Origin: Flammeovirga sp. SJP92
GTDB taxonomy: Bacteria > Bacteroidota > Bacteroidia > Cytophagales > Flammeovirgaceae
Reading direction: 5' to 3'
DNA length: 64,000 nt
Assembly: GCF_001583495.1 (NCBI RefSeq)
Contig: NZ_LQAQ01000099.1
Span: forward strand, 61,001 to 125,000
Below are positions 56,038 through 64,000 of this stretch, one piece after another. A program made the position numbers and the translations under genes. Numbering within the stretch: the first letter of the stretch is position 1; every line of letters begins with the position of its first letter. The notes under the pieces were generated by a model. The model was given only the letters and a program-made list of their open reading frames with translations, was not told the origin of the DNA and searched no databases.

Positions 56038-57144
56038 ATGAAAAAGGCATTATTTATAGACCGCGATGGGACAATTATTGTTGAACCTCCTGTAGATTAT
56101 CAGGTAGATTCATTAGAAAAACTAGCTTTTGTTCCTCAAGCAATTTCTCAATTGCAGAAAATTGTTGAAGAGTTGGATTACGAATTAGTAATGGTAACTA
56201 ATCAAGATGGGTTAGGTACAGATAGTTTCCCAGAGGATACATTCTGGCCTGCTCAAAATAAAATGTTGGACACACTGAAAGGTGAAGGCATTGAGTTTGA
56301 TGATATTCTAATTGATAAAACCTTCGAACATGAAAATGCTCCAACTAGAAAACCAAGAACAGGTTTGATGACAAAATACATGTCAGGTGAATACGATTTA
56401 GCCAACTCTTTCGTGATTGGTGACCGTCTGACAGATGTAGAGTTAGCAACTAATTTAGGTGCAAAAGGTATTCTAATTGGTGATAAGCAAAAATCAGATG
56501 CTGTATTAATAACAAAATCTTGGAAAGAGATTTACAGCTTCTTGAAAAATTATAAAGCTGATGGAAGAACTGCGAAAGTAGAAAGAATCACGAATGAGAC
56601 GAAAATCCTTATTCAAGTGAATCTTGACGGTACAGGTAAATCTGAATTATCTACTGGAATTGGTTTCTTTGACCACATGTTACACCAAGTAGCAAGACAC
56701 GGGAAAGTGGACTTGACTGTAAAAGTAGAAGGAGACCTTCATATTGATGAGCATCACACTATTGAAGATACAGGTTTAGCAATTGGTGAAGCTTTCAAAC
56801 AAGCTTTAGGAGATAAAAGAGGCATCGCAAGGTACGGTTTCTTTATCGCTCCAATGGATGAAGTTTTAGCACAGGTTGCTTTGGATTTCTCAGGTAGACC
56901 TTGGTTTGTTTGTGATGCACCTTTAAGAAGAGAAAGAGTTGGTGATTTCCCAGTGGAAATGTTCTCACACTTCTTTAAATCATTCTCAGATACTTCTGGA
57001 TGTAACTTAAACATTAAAACATCAGGAGATAATGACCACCATATTATTGAAGGAACATTCAAAGCATTTGCAAAAGCTTTAAGAATGGCGATCCAAGTAG
57101 AAGAAGGAAATAACGAAATTCCGAGTACAAAAGGCGTACTTTAG
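56038..57144 (+). CDS. hisB: Bifunctional histidinol-phosphatase / imidazoleglycerol-phosphate dehydratase
   Basis: Carries two histidine-pathway activities. Residues 1-165: HAD phosphatase with catalytic D8 and D10 in FIDRDGT, plus VTNQDG and [10 protein letters not shown]. Residues 175-368: dehydratase with [11 protein letters not shown], the metal-binding [10 protein letters not shown], and [16 protein letters not shown]. The fusion is known in enterobacteria and Bacteroidota. No other his gene is here, so it is detached from any his operon in this window. Confidence 0.96.
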   Translation: MKKALFIDRDGTIIVEPPVDYQVDSLEKLAFVPQAISQLQKIVEELDYELVMVTNQDGLGTDSFPEDTFWPAQNKMLDTLKGEGIEFDDILIDKTFEHENAPTRKPRTGLMTKYMSGEYDLANSFVIGDRLTDVELATNLGAKGILIGDKQKSDAVLITKSWKEIYSFLKNYKADGRTAKVERITNETKILIQVNLDGTGKSELSTGIGFFDHMLHQVARHGKVDLTVKVEGDLHIDEHHTIEDTGLAIGEAFKQALGDKRGIARYGFFIAPMDEVLAQVALDFSGRPWFVCDAPLRRERVGDFPVEMFSHFFKSFSDTSGCNLNIKTSGDNDHHIIEGTFKAFAKALRMAIQVEEGNNEIPSTKGVL

Positions 57145-57164
57145 AATTTCTTTACGATATTTGA

Positions 57165-57198
57165 ACGGACATTATCAAAGGGTAATGTCCGTTTTTTT
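57165..57198 (+). terminator. Intrinsic terminator after hisB
   Basis: Perfect 10-bp stem ACGGACATTA / TAATGTCCGT, 8-base loop, then a run of Ts. Confidence 0.88.
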
Positions 57199-57225
57199 GT
57201 GGAAATGATTTTTCACTGTACTTGA

Positions 57226-57792
57226 ATGAAGAACATGATGATTAAATATATACATTCACTAATCTTACTTATCTCTTTTTTTTGCCTCCAACTTAATGCT
57301 CAGGAATTGGAACACAAGCCAAGAAAGAGTGAAACAGGTTTGGCTACTTACACAATGGGAGATGGTACGTATGTAAAAGTGACGTATGGCAGGCCAAAGA
57401 TGAAATCAGATTTCGACACAAAATTTGGAGTGTCTGTTCCATGGAGAAAACTATGGAGGTTTGGGGATGATGATGCTACAGAAATTACAGTGACTGAAAA
57501 AGTGACATTGGCAGGACAACCCCTTGAAGCAGGTACGTATTCCCTTTATGCAATTCCAGATACAGCAGAGTGGACTTTGATTGTCAATAAAGCCGTAGGA
57601 CAATGGGGCACTTTTAAATATGACCAGTCCAAAGATGTTTTCAGAGTGAAATTACCTTCATTAAACTCTTTCAAAATTTTCAAAAAGTTCTCTATTTTTC
57701 TTCAAGAAGACCCAGAAGGATGTAATTTGGTAGCTATTTGGCAGAGAGTTTCTATTGTTGCTCCGATCAGAAAAGAAGAAGAAAGTGAGTGA
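57226..57792 (+). CDS. DUF2911 domain exported protein
   Basis: A 188-residue protein with a signal peptide (MMIKYIHSLILLISFFCLQLNAQ). The mature part matches DUF2911: VKVTYGRPKMKSD, PWRKLWRFGDDDATEITVTE, AGTYSLYAIPDTAEWTLIVNK. The fold is beta-rich; the function is unknown. The start could be the ATG at 57226 or one of the Met codons within the next 12 bases. It is transcribed alone after the hisB terminator. Confidence 0.85.
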   Translation: MKNMMIKYIHSLILLISFFCLQLNAQELEHKPRKSETGLATYTMGDGTYVKVTYGRPKMKSDFDTKFGVSVPWRKLWRFGDDDATEITVTEKVTLAGQPLEAGTYSLYAIPDTAEWTLIVNKAVGQWGTFKYDQSKDVFRVKLPSLNSFKIFKKFSIFLQEDPEGCNLVAIWQRVSIVAPIRKEEESE

Positions 57793-57938
57793 TTTTCTTT
57801 TATTTAATCAAGAAAAACTAGAACTTTAATAAAAATCTTGCTTTTCAACAGCAAACTACTCCAAAAAACTTTCAGGTAATGATTATATTAAAGTACTACT
57901 TATTATAATTCAAATGCCTAATTAAATGATGTACTAGC

Positions 57939-58565
57939 ATGTTTGTACCCTTTTTAAAACGATTAGCCGTTCTAACGATAATAGCACACATTTCATTTTT
58001 TGCATATATAGCATTAGGTTCTCTTTATGTAAAGTGGGCTAACCCCTCTATGTCAATGTATATGTGTGTCAGATCACACTTTGATTTAAATGATGTAGTT
58101 ACACCGAAGTTTATTCCAAAGGAAAGTATTCCAACAGATTTGCAAACTGCAATTGTAGGCTTGGACGATCCTACCTTCAATATACACAGAGGTTACGATA
58201 ATAACTCAATGTCTAACACAGCGACAATTTCTCAGAAAGTAGCGAGAAGTATGTTTTTATTTCCTCATCAAAATAATCTTGGGTCTTATCTAGAAACTTT
58301 AGCAGCTGTGGAAATGGAATGTATTTTAGACAAAGACAGAATATTGGAACTTTATTTAAATTATTCTGAGTGGGGAGACAATATTTATGGTATTGGTGAG
58401 GCTGCGGATTATTATTATAAAAAAGATATTCAAAACCTTTCAAGAAGACAGAAATTGAAATTAGCATCAGTATTGGCAAAACCACTAGAAGTAGACCCAA
58501 GTACTTATGATAAAAATAAAATTGTTGAAGCCCGTTTTAATTTATTAAATAAATTGATGGATTAA
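57939..58565 (+). CDS. Monofunctional peptidoglycan transglycosylase-like protein, catalytic Glu replaced
   Basis: A 208-residue GT51-type protein with an N-terminal membrane anchor (about 9-31). Aligned to MtgA enzymes: AIVGLDDPTFNIHRG (71-85) is motif 1, NTATISQKVARSMFLFP (93-109) motif 2, and RILELYLNYSEWGDNIYGIGEAADYYY motif 4. In motif 1 the catalytic Glu of the usual xEDxxFxxH is Asp (D76). Motif 2 normally reads GGSTITQQ, but here it is SNTATISQK. It may have weak or altered glycosyltransferase activity or a scaffolding role. It is monocistronic, followed by a strong terminator. Confidence 0.8.
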   Translation: MFVPFLKRLAVLTIIAHISFFAYIALGSLYVKWANPSMSMYMCVRSHFDLNDVVTPKFIPKESIPTDLQTAIVGLDDPTFNIHRGYDNNSMSNTATISQKVARSMFLFPHQNNLGSYLETLAAVEMECILDKDRILELYLNYSEWGDNIYGIGEAADYYYKKDIQNLSRRQKLKLASVLAKPLEVDPSTYDKNKIVEARFNLLNKLMD

Positions 58566-58594
58566 GGAAGAGATTTCAGCAGAGTAGAAATAAT

Positions 58595-58633
58595 AACGGA
58601 GACGTAGTGTTATAAAACTGCGTCTCCGTTTTG
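58595..58633 (+). terminator. Intrinsic terminator after the transglycosylase-like gene
   Basis: 10-bp stem AACGGAGACG / CGTCTCCGTT, extended inside by AGT/ACT, then TT and a T-rich tail. Confidence 0.8.
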
Positions 58634-58689
58634 TATTTAATCAAAGCATAAAGTCAAGCTTTTTTGATTAGATGCTTATATTTAAAGTT

Positions 58690-60495
58690 ATGGATTATAA
58701 GGAAGAGTTGATGAAGGTGGTAAAGAACCTTCCCCTTCAGCCCGGAGTGTATAAATACCTCAATGAGGAAGGGAAAATCATCTACATAGGAAAAGCAAAA
58801 AAGCTGAAGAACAGAGTGTCTTCTTATTTTTTGAAACAAGCAGGAATGAATAGAAAAACCAAAAGGCTTGTTTCTGAAATCAGAGGGATAGAATATACTG
58901 TGGTTGATTCTGAATATGATGCGTTATTATTGGAAAATAATCTCATCAAAAAAAATCAACCAAAGTATAATATCCTTTTGAAGGATGATAAAACGTATCC
59001 CTATATCTGTGTAACCAAAGAAAGGTTTCCACGTGTTTTTTCTACAAGGAATACTACTGATAAAAGGCACCGTTACTTTGGACCTTATCCAAACGGTAGG
59101 GCAATGTCAGCCTTATTGGATCTTTTCAAGCAACTTTACAAGATTAGAAACTGTACTTATAATCTCTCAGAAGAGAATGTAGCAGCAGCTAAGTATTCTG
59201 TTTGTTTAGAATACCATATTAATAATTGTCTAGGTCCTTGCGAAGGAAAGCAAACAGAGGAAATCTATAACGAAGATATACAGCAAATTCTAAATATTCT
59301 GAAAGGGAATTTGAGTGTGGCGAGAGAATATTTCACTCAAAAAATGGAGGAAGCTGTGGCTTCATTGGCTTTTGAGGAGGCTAACACATGGAAGCAGAAA
59401 CTGGAGTTGATCACTAATTATCAATCAAAATCACTTGTTGTTTCTCCAACTTTGAAAGAAGTAGAAGTATACGCTATTATTTCTGATGAGCGATTTGCCT
59501 ATGTCAATTTTATAAAAATTATGAATGGGGGAATTATCTATGCGGAATCCAATCAAATTACAAAAAGAATGGATGAAGAGGATGAAGAAATTCTGTTGCA
59601 GGCAATAATGGATTTTAGAGAGCGATATAAAACATCGACTCGGAAAATTTACACCAACATTGAAATTACATCTTTTGATGAAGAAGATGATAGAATGGAG
59701 TTTTCTGTTCCAAAAATAGGAGATGGGAAAAAACTGATTCAATTGTCATTTAAGAATGCAATGTATTTCAAACGTGAACGAGAGACTTCAAGGGGAGAAA
59801 TCAGTGATAAGAAAAGTAACTATCAGACATTACTTCAGCTGAAAAGTGAATTGCAATTGAAAGAAGTGCCTGTCCATATTGAGTGTTTTGATAACTCCAA
59901 TATACAAGGGACGAACCCCGTTTCAGCCTGTGTGGTTTTCAAAGATGGGAAGCCATCAAAGAAAGACTATAGACACTTTCATGTGAAAACGGTTGAAGGG
60001 CCAGATGACTTTGCTTCGATGGAAGAAGCGGTTTATCGCAGGTATAAAAGGCTATTGGAGGAGAAACAGAAATTACCTCAATTAGTGATTATTGATGGTG
60101 GTAAAGGTCAATTAAGTTCTGCTTGCGAGGCACTCAAAAGTTTAGGCCTCTATGGGAAATTGCCTATTATTGGTATTGCAAAGAAGCTAGAAGAGATCTT
60201 CTTTCCTGAAGACCCCATTCCATTACATTTAAGTAAAAAGTCAAGGTCGCTTCAATTGGTACAGCGTTTAAGGGATGAAGCCCACCGTTTTGGTATTACT
60301 TTTCATAGAAATCTAAGAAGTAAAGGAAGTATTCACTCTAAGTTAGAGGATATTCCAGGGGTTGGTCCTAATACTATTCAAAAATTATTGAAACACTATA
60401 AAACCATCACAAACATAAAAGCGGCGCCTGTAGAGGAGCTAGCTGATTTGATAGGAAATAGTAAAGCACAAAAAGTGAAAGACGGGTTGTCTTAA
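58690..60495 (+). CDS. uvrC: Excinuclease ABC subunit C
   Basis: Makes both incisions in nucleotide excision repair. About 601 residues: GIY-YIG nuclease domain (GVYKYLNEEGKIIYIGKAKKL), a Cys cluster CTYNL...CLEYHINNCLGPCEG typical of UvrC, UVR helical motif near 225, RNase H-like domain (ECFDNSNIQGTNPVSACVVF, VIDGGKGQL), and C-terminal helix-hairpin-helix (LEDIPGVGPNTIQKLLKHY). I start at 58690 (MDYKEELMK); an ATG six codons upstream is possible. The terminator stem begins inside its stop codon. Confidence 0.95.
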   Translation: MDYKEELMKVVKNLPLQPGVYKYLNEEGKIIYIGKAKKLKNRVSSYFLKQAGMNRKTKRLVSEIRGIEYTVVDSEYDALLLENNLIKKNQPKYNILLKDDKTYPYICVTKERFPRVFSTRNTTDKRHRYFGPYPNGRAMSALLDLFKQLYKIRNCTYNLSEENVAAAKYSVCLEYHINNCLGPCEGKQTEEIYNEDIQQILNILKGNLSVAREYFTQKMEEAVASLAFEEANTWKQKLELITNYQSKSLVVSPTLKEVEVYAIISDERFAYVNFIKIMNGGIIYAESNQITKRMDEEDEEILLQAIMDFRERYKTSTRKIYTNIEITSFDEEDDRMEFSVPKIGDGKKLIQLSFKNAMYFKRERETSRGEISDKKSNYQTLLQLKSELQLKEVPVHIECFDNSNIQGTNPVSACVVFKDGKPSKKDYRHFHVKTVEGPDDFASMEEAVYRRYKRLLEEKQKLPQLVIIDGGKGQLSSACEALKSLGLYGKLPIIGIAKKLEEIFFPEDPIPLHLSKKSRSLQLVQRLRDEAHRFGITFHRNLRSKGSIHSKLEDIPGVGPNTIQKLLKHYKTITNIKAAPVEELADLIGNSKAQKVKDGLS

Positions 60496-60538
60496 AAAAT
60501 ACGGCGATTACTTCATTTTAGTAATCGCCGTATTTTTT
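60494..60538. terminator. Bidirectional terminator overlapping both stop codons
   Basis: A perfect 18-bp stem, AAAAAATACGGCGATTAC with its complement, loop of 9 bases. It includes the last bases of the uvrC stop and the end of the convergent channel gene. Confidence 0.9.
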
Positions 60539-61512
60539 TAATCTTTTTTCGTCCTTTGAGAAGGAAGCTTATCTGTCAAGTGAACGTCTTTTACATTAAG
60601 AATAATATCACCTGCCTCATCGACATGGAAGTTTCTCACAAACTTTCTTCCTTCCACAAAATCTGTGGCAAAATAAGAATGATAAGTGTAAGTATCTTGT
60701 CCAAAAGTTTCATCAAAACCCTTCAAAACAATAAGAATTTCCCCGTGCTGATGCATCAAGTCATCCAAGGTCAAATTGTACAATGGACTTTTTTCATCAA
60801 TCATATGGACAATCGTCCAAGAAAGAGGCATAAACATAATGTTAGACCTTTCAAGAGAAATATCATAAAACTGTCTTCTGAAAACTTCCTGTCCACTAGC
60901 ATCTGTTTGTTTCTTTTGAATAGAAACATAAACGGAGGCTTCAAGATTCAATAAAGTATTAGCTCTGTTATTGATGACTCTAAATTGCAGACAATCTTTA
61001 TCAGTATCTTTGAATTTTGTCAATAGAGCATTCTTCGAAAAAATAATTTTAGAAATAGGTCGTGAAAAGCGACCGTAAAGAATACCGGTAGAAAACGCAG
61101 ATAAAAGTAATCCATTGAAAGCTTCCAAACTTGCAATTAAGCTTATAGCATGGCTTTGTGGAGACATGGCACCATAACCTACAGTAGTAAAGGTTTGTAC
61201 ACTAAAGAAGAAGGCTTGTACAAATTCGTCCCACAAACTATTGGTCTTGAAAACTCCTGTAATGTGTTCAACCCCACATGCCATATATAAAAAAGCGTAC
61301 AAGACATTCGTTGCAATTATTACACTTCCTATAACCAATATAAAAGGAGCCCAATTAATGGTGATAAGCCAATGGTAAGCATCGCGTACAAAATTGGCAG
61401 TGCCTATTCTTTTTACATTAAAGCTACCATCGGAGTTAATAATACGTTTGGTTTCATGTTCATATTGAACACCAACACCCGGATCTTGAATTTTTGAAGT
61501 TTTATCTGACAT
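60538..61512 (-). CDS. KirBac-like inward-rectifier potassium channel
   Basis: A 324-residue inner-membrane K+ channel. Two membrane helices (about 51-75 and 120-145) flank the pore helix and the selectivity filter TVGYG in FFFSVQTFTTVGYGAMSP. An immunoglobulin-like cytoplasmic domain follows (LQFRVINNRANTLLNLEASVYVSI to VHMIDEKSPLYNLTLDDL), as in KirBac channels and their eukaryotic relatives. It is 14 bases downstream of an aldo/keto reductase gene on the same strand, so probably co-transcribed. Confidence 0.93.
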   Translation of the reverse strand: MSDKTSKIQDPGVGVQYEHETKRIINSDGSFNVKRIGTANFVRDAYHWLITINWAPFILVIGSVIIATNVLYAFLYMACGVEHITGVFKTNSLWDEFVQAFFFSVQTFTTVGYGAMSPQSHAISLIASLEAFNGLLLSAFSTGILYGRFSRPISKIIFSKNALLTKFKDTDKDCLQFRVINNRANTLLNLEASVYVSIQKKQTDASGQEVFRRQFYDISLERSNIMFMPLSWTIVHMIDEKSPLYNLTLDDLMHQHGEILIVLKGFDETFGQDTYTYHSYFATDFVEGRKFVRNFHVDEAGDIILNVKDVHLTDKLPSQRTKKD

Positions 61513-61526
61513 ATTCCTTTTTTCAC

Positions 61527-62384
61527 CTAGGCTACTTCATGTCCTTCAGCGGCCTCTAAAATTTTAAACCAATCTTCTCTTTCTAATTTTACATTCATTG
61601 CTTTAGCAGCATCTGTAATTCGGTGTCCCTTCGTTGTACCAAGAACAGGAACCACTTGTGTAGGATGTGTTAAGTGCCAAGCAAAAATAGTTTGGTCAAT
61701 ACCAAAGCCATACTTTTCTCCAACTTCTTGTACCACTTGCTTTAAACGAAGAATCTCTGGTGATGACTCTGTGAAAATTCTACCATTGCCAAGCGGTGAC
61801 CAAGCCATTGGCTGAATGTTGTTTTTCAGGCAGTTGTCTAGAGTACCATCATAAAGAGCTTTTGTTTGAAGAGGAGAAATTTCAATTTGATTGATGCTTA
61901 ATGGAAATTCCTTGTGCAACATATCTACCTGATGAGGTAAAAAATTACTCACACCAAAAGCTTTCACTTTCGCTTCTTTCTGTAAAGAAGTAAAGGCTTC
62001 AGCGACTTCTGTAGGGTTTAATAAAGGATCAGGTCTGTGAATTAATAAATAATCTAAAGCATCAACACCCAAAACCTTCAAAGAATTTTCTGCAGATTGA
62101 ATAATGTGGTTAGCACTTGTGTCGTAAGACTTTATCTGATGATGAGGCCTGTTGGGGGTGATCAATTTGATCCCGCACTTTGTGACGATTTTCATTTTGT
62201 CTTTTAGTTCAGGCTTAAGAGCAAGTGCCTTTCCAAATTGTTCTTCAATCGTATAACCTCCATATATATCAGCATGATCAAAAGTATCTATTCCGTTGTC
62301 AATGCTAGTTTCAATAAGATTTAGAATTTCTTGAGAACTAAGGTTTCCCCAGTTCCAAACTCCGGTAACAATTTTTGAGATCAT
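61527..62384 (-). CDS. Aldo/keto reductase (YdhF-like)
   Basis: A 285-residue NADPH-dependent TIM-barrel oxidoreductase. The catalytic tetrad is complete: D36 and Y41 in FDHADIYGGY, K69 in VTKCG, H116 in YLLIHRPDP. VSNFLPHQVDML and GTTKGHRI are further family blocks. DHADIYGGY is typical of the YdhF branch. The carbonyl substrate is unknown. It shares a probable transcript with the KirBac-like channel. Confidence 0.93.
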   Translation of the reverse strand: MISKIVTGVWNWGNLSSQEILNLIETSIDNGIDTFDHADIYGGYTIEEQFGKALALKPELKDKMKIVTKCGIKLITPNRPHHQIKSYDTSANHIIQSAENSLKVLGVDALDYLLIHRPDPLLNPTEVAEAFTSLQKEAKVKAFGVSNFLPHQVDMLHKEFPLSINQIEISPLQTKALYDGTLDNCLKNNIQPMAWSPLGNGRIFTESSPEILRLKQVVQEVGEKYGFGIDQTIFAWHLTHPTQVVPVLGTTKGHRITDAAKAMNVKLEREDWFKILEAAEGHEVA

Positions 62385-62485
62385 TTGTTTTTTTTTATTT
62401 TAGTATAAATTTAAATAAGTCGGAAATAACTAACCATTTCTTGTAGATCATAAATGTCTACTTTGAGTAACTAATAATTTACGCT

Positions 62486-64000
62486 ATGTATAAAGAGACT
62501 TTCCTTAATTTAATAGAGAAAGACAAAAATATTCCTTTTTTTATAATTGAAAAAGAGAATTATTCTTTCTTAGAAAGTCACAAAATCCAAAAGATCTTAG
62601 GTGTTGAATATCCTCATGGAGATGAAACAATTAATTTCTTTGAGTTTTGTCCTGTGCAGTGGCGTGGTTTATTCAGAGGGACATTCCTGGAACTTGTTCA
62701 ATTAAGTAGAGGAGCCTCTATTGATCAGAGGTTGTATTTGGAGAACGGAACCTATCAGAAAATTGAGATCATTAATGATAAAGAGTCTTTTATAGTAAAA
62801 TTAAAATCTAATGAAGATCTTAATGAAAATGTATCTTTCCTGAAGTTGGTCAATCACCTCCTTTTGAAAGATAGTAATGATGCCATATTTGTGATTGATA
62901 AAAAGCTCAAAGTATTATTTTACAATGAAGCATCAAAAGAATTAGGAATAAGGCTACTCGGAAAAGTGGACGATATTAATGCGAAACTGCATTACTTCTT
63001 AGAGAAGTATGAACGCTTGAAAATTGGAGTAACCAAAGCATTTAAAGGAGAAGAATTTCAATCGGAACTTTCTTATTTCCTACATTCAGGAGAACAGGTA
63101 TTCCTAAAAACACATTATCAGCCCATTTATTTACAAGGACAAGAGGTTGAAGCTTGCCTGATAAGAAGTAAGGATATTACAGCCCGTTCTTCAGTGGAAG
63201 AAATGTTTAGCTCAATGTTGGAACAGAGTAATATTGGCTATTCAATTATAGATACTGACTTTAGAGTCGTAAAAATCAATAAATACTTAAGAAGCTTGCT
63301 CCAATATCAGGATGAAGAAATAATAGGTCAGAAATTCACCGAATTTATCCACCCATCTCTCCGTTCCCATTTTTTGAAAGAATTCCAGTTGATTCTGTCT
63401 TCAAGCGATCTGGAATCACCAAATAAATTATTTATAGATTTAAGAGGTAAATATGGAGCAACTTTATTGTTTGAACTACAGACAAGAAAAGTAAAGATCT
63501 CAGAAAAGAGATTTGCTGTTTTTGCAACTTTGAAAAACGTAACCCAGAAAGAACAGAATAATCAGATCTTAAAAGAAATGCAACGCCTGATTAAAGCATG
63601 TGGCTGGGTGTATGATCGCTTTTCTAAAACAATGAATGTAACAGAGGAAGTGGCGCAAGTGATCGGAGTTTCTCAAGAGTTTATTTATAAAAACCCTACA
63701 GCATTACTTTCAATGTGTGATGAGAAATCTTATCAGAAGGCACAAAAAGAACTTTTAAATTCTTATAGAACTCAATCTGATTTTGATTTAGAGTTACTGA
63801 TCAGAGGGAAATACAGAGGTGAACAATGGATCAGGTTGACAGGAAGACCAATAATTCGACACAAAAGAGTGGTTGGACTTTATGGCGGAATACAAGATAT
63901 CTCAACTCAAAAGAAACAATTAGGACTTTTAGAAAGAAATGAGACTTATATTGATGAAATACAAAGGGTGACTCATGTAGGGAATTGGGTTTATGAACCC
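62486..64000 (+). CDS. Multi-PAS-domain sensory protein (3' end cut by window edge)
   Basis: An open frame from an ATG at 62486 to the right edge, 505 residues so far. After an N-terminal PAS-like region (1-115), at least three repeated PAS units are visible: about 130-240 (NDAIFVIDKKLKVLFYNEAS), about 250-365 (NIGYSIIDTDFRVVKINKYL ... QDEEIIGQKFTEFIHP) and about 370-490 (CGWVYDRFSKTMNVTEEVAQ ... IRLTGRPIIRHKRVVGLYGGIQDIS, the PAC end). A further one begins at the edge. No membrane helix is seen, so sensing is probably cytoplasmic. The output domain, most likely a histidine kinase, lies outside the window. Divergent from the aldo/keto reductase gene. Confidence 0.85.
   Translation, partial: MYKETFLNLIEKDKNIPFFIIEKENYSFLESHKIQKILGVEYPHGDETINFFEFCPVQWRGLFRGTFLELVQLSRGASIDQRLYLENGTYQKIEIINDKESFIVKLKSNEDLNENVSFLKLVNHLLLKDSNDAIFVIDKKLKVLFYNEASKELGIRLLGKVDDINAKLHYFLEKYERLKIGVTKAFKGEEFQSELSYFLHSGEQVFLKTHYQPIYLQGQEVEACLIRSKDITARSSVEEMFSSMLEQSNIGYSIIDTDFRVVKINKYLRSLLQYQDEEIIGQKFTEFIHPSLRSHFLKEFQLILSSSDLESPNKLFIDLRGKYGATLLFELQTRKVKISEKRFAVFATLKNVTQKEQNNQILKEMQRLIKACGWVYDRFSKTMNVTEEVAQVIGVSQEFIYKNPTALLSMCDEKSYQKAQKELLNSYRTQSDFDLELLIRGKYRGEQWIRLTGRPIIRHKRVVGLYGGIQDISTQKKQLGLLERNETYIDEIQRVTHVGNWVYEP

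Noticed and set aside
60556..60954. A 132-codon plus-strand frame opposite the potassium channel gene
   Set aside because: Lies wholly within a well-supported gene on the other strand and lacks any recognisable motif.
1..64000. CRISPR arrays, tRNA or rRNA genes, prophage or toxin-antitoxin modules
   Set aside because: I looked through the intergenic regions on both strands and saw no regularly spaced repeats, no tRNA T-loop pattern and no such protein families.

Overview
The window looks like chromosome of a low-GC, probably marine member of the Bacteroidota, most likely Cytophagales/Flammeovirga-like (inference; no rRNA is present to confirm it). The support is five SusC/SusD pairs, lineage-typical families (DUF4296, GWxTD, DUF2911, a BatA cluster), 'TAnnTTTG' promoter boxes and AT-rich intergenic DNA with many long intrinsic terminators. 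I see no tRNA, rRNA, CRISPR, prophage or plasmid functions, and no clear new multi-gene system.

Layout. (1) 1-7.5 kb: a B12-binding radical SAM protein running off the left edge, a DUF4296 lipoprotein, then an operon of DUF58 protein, membrane-anchored BatD-like protein, VWA protein BatA and penicillin-binding protein 2. (2) 7.7-13.1 kb: two exported amidohydrolase-family proteins on the minus strand, one a double-domain fusion with a His-rich tail, and a TIGR01777-type epimerase. (3) 14-41.3 kb: five consecutive SusC/SusD outer-membrane uptake pairs, all on the plus strand, each closed by its own terminator and preceded by a long AT-rich leader. No glycoside hydrolase, peptidase, sigma/anti-sigma or sensor gene lies among them. 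The first two pairs are paralogous duplicates. A badly decayed IS5/IS1182-type transposase gene sits between pairs 3 and 4. (4) 41.5-64 kb: mainly housekeeping genes: guaA, a PKD-like lipoprotein, a TrmH-type methyltransferase with an ArsR-type regulator, hemC-nuoB-nuoC, a GNAT-rdgB-membrane protein operon, a YciO-type protein, a UDP-glucuronate decarboxylase-like enzyme, a TerB-like protein, lipB-aroA-marC, a GWxTD protein with hisB, DUF2911, a degenerate-looking monofunctional transglycosylase, uvrC, a KirBac-like potassium channel with an aldo/keto reductase, and a PAS-domain protein running off the right edge.

The most unusual non-coding signal is a 26-base REP-like palindrome present six times: GTAG foot, arms GGGTAGAC and GTCTACCC, six-base loop. 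Every copy lies 2-23 bases after a stop codon and is oriented with the gene it follows. Other points worth a second look are the catalytic-residue changes in the transglycosylase and amidohydrolases, the split nuo genes, the shared leader motifs before SusC genes, and two intergenic terminators with no gene to serve (possible small RNAs).
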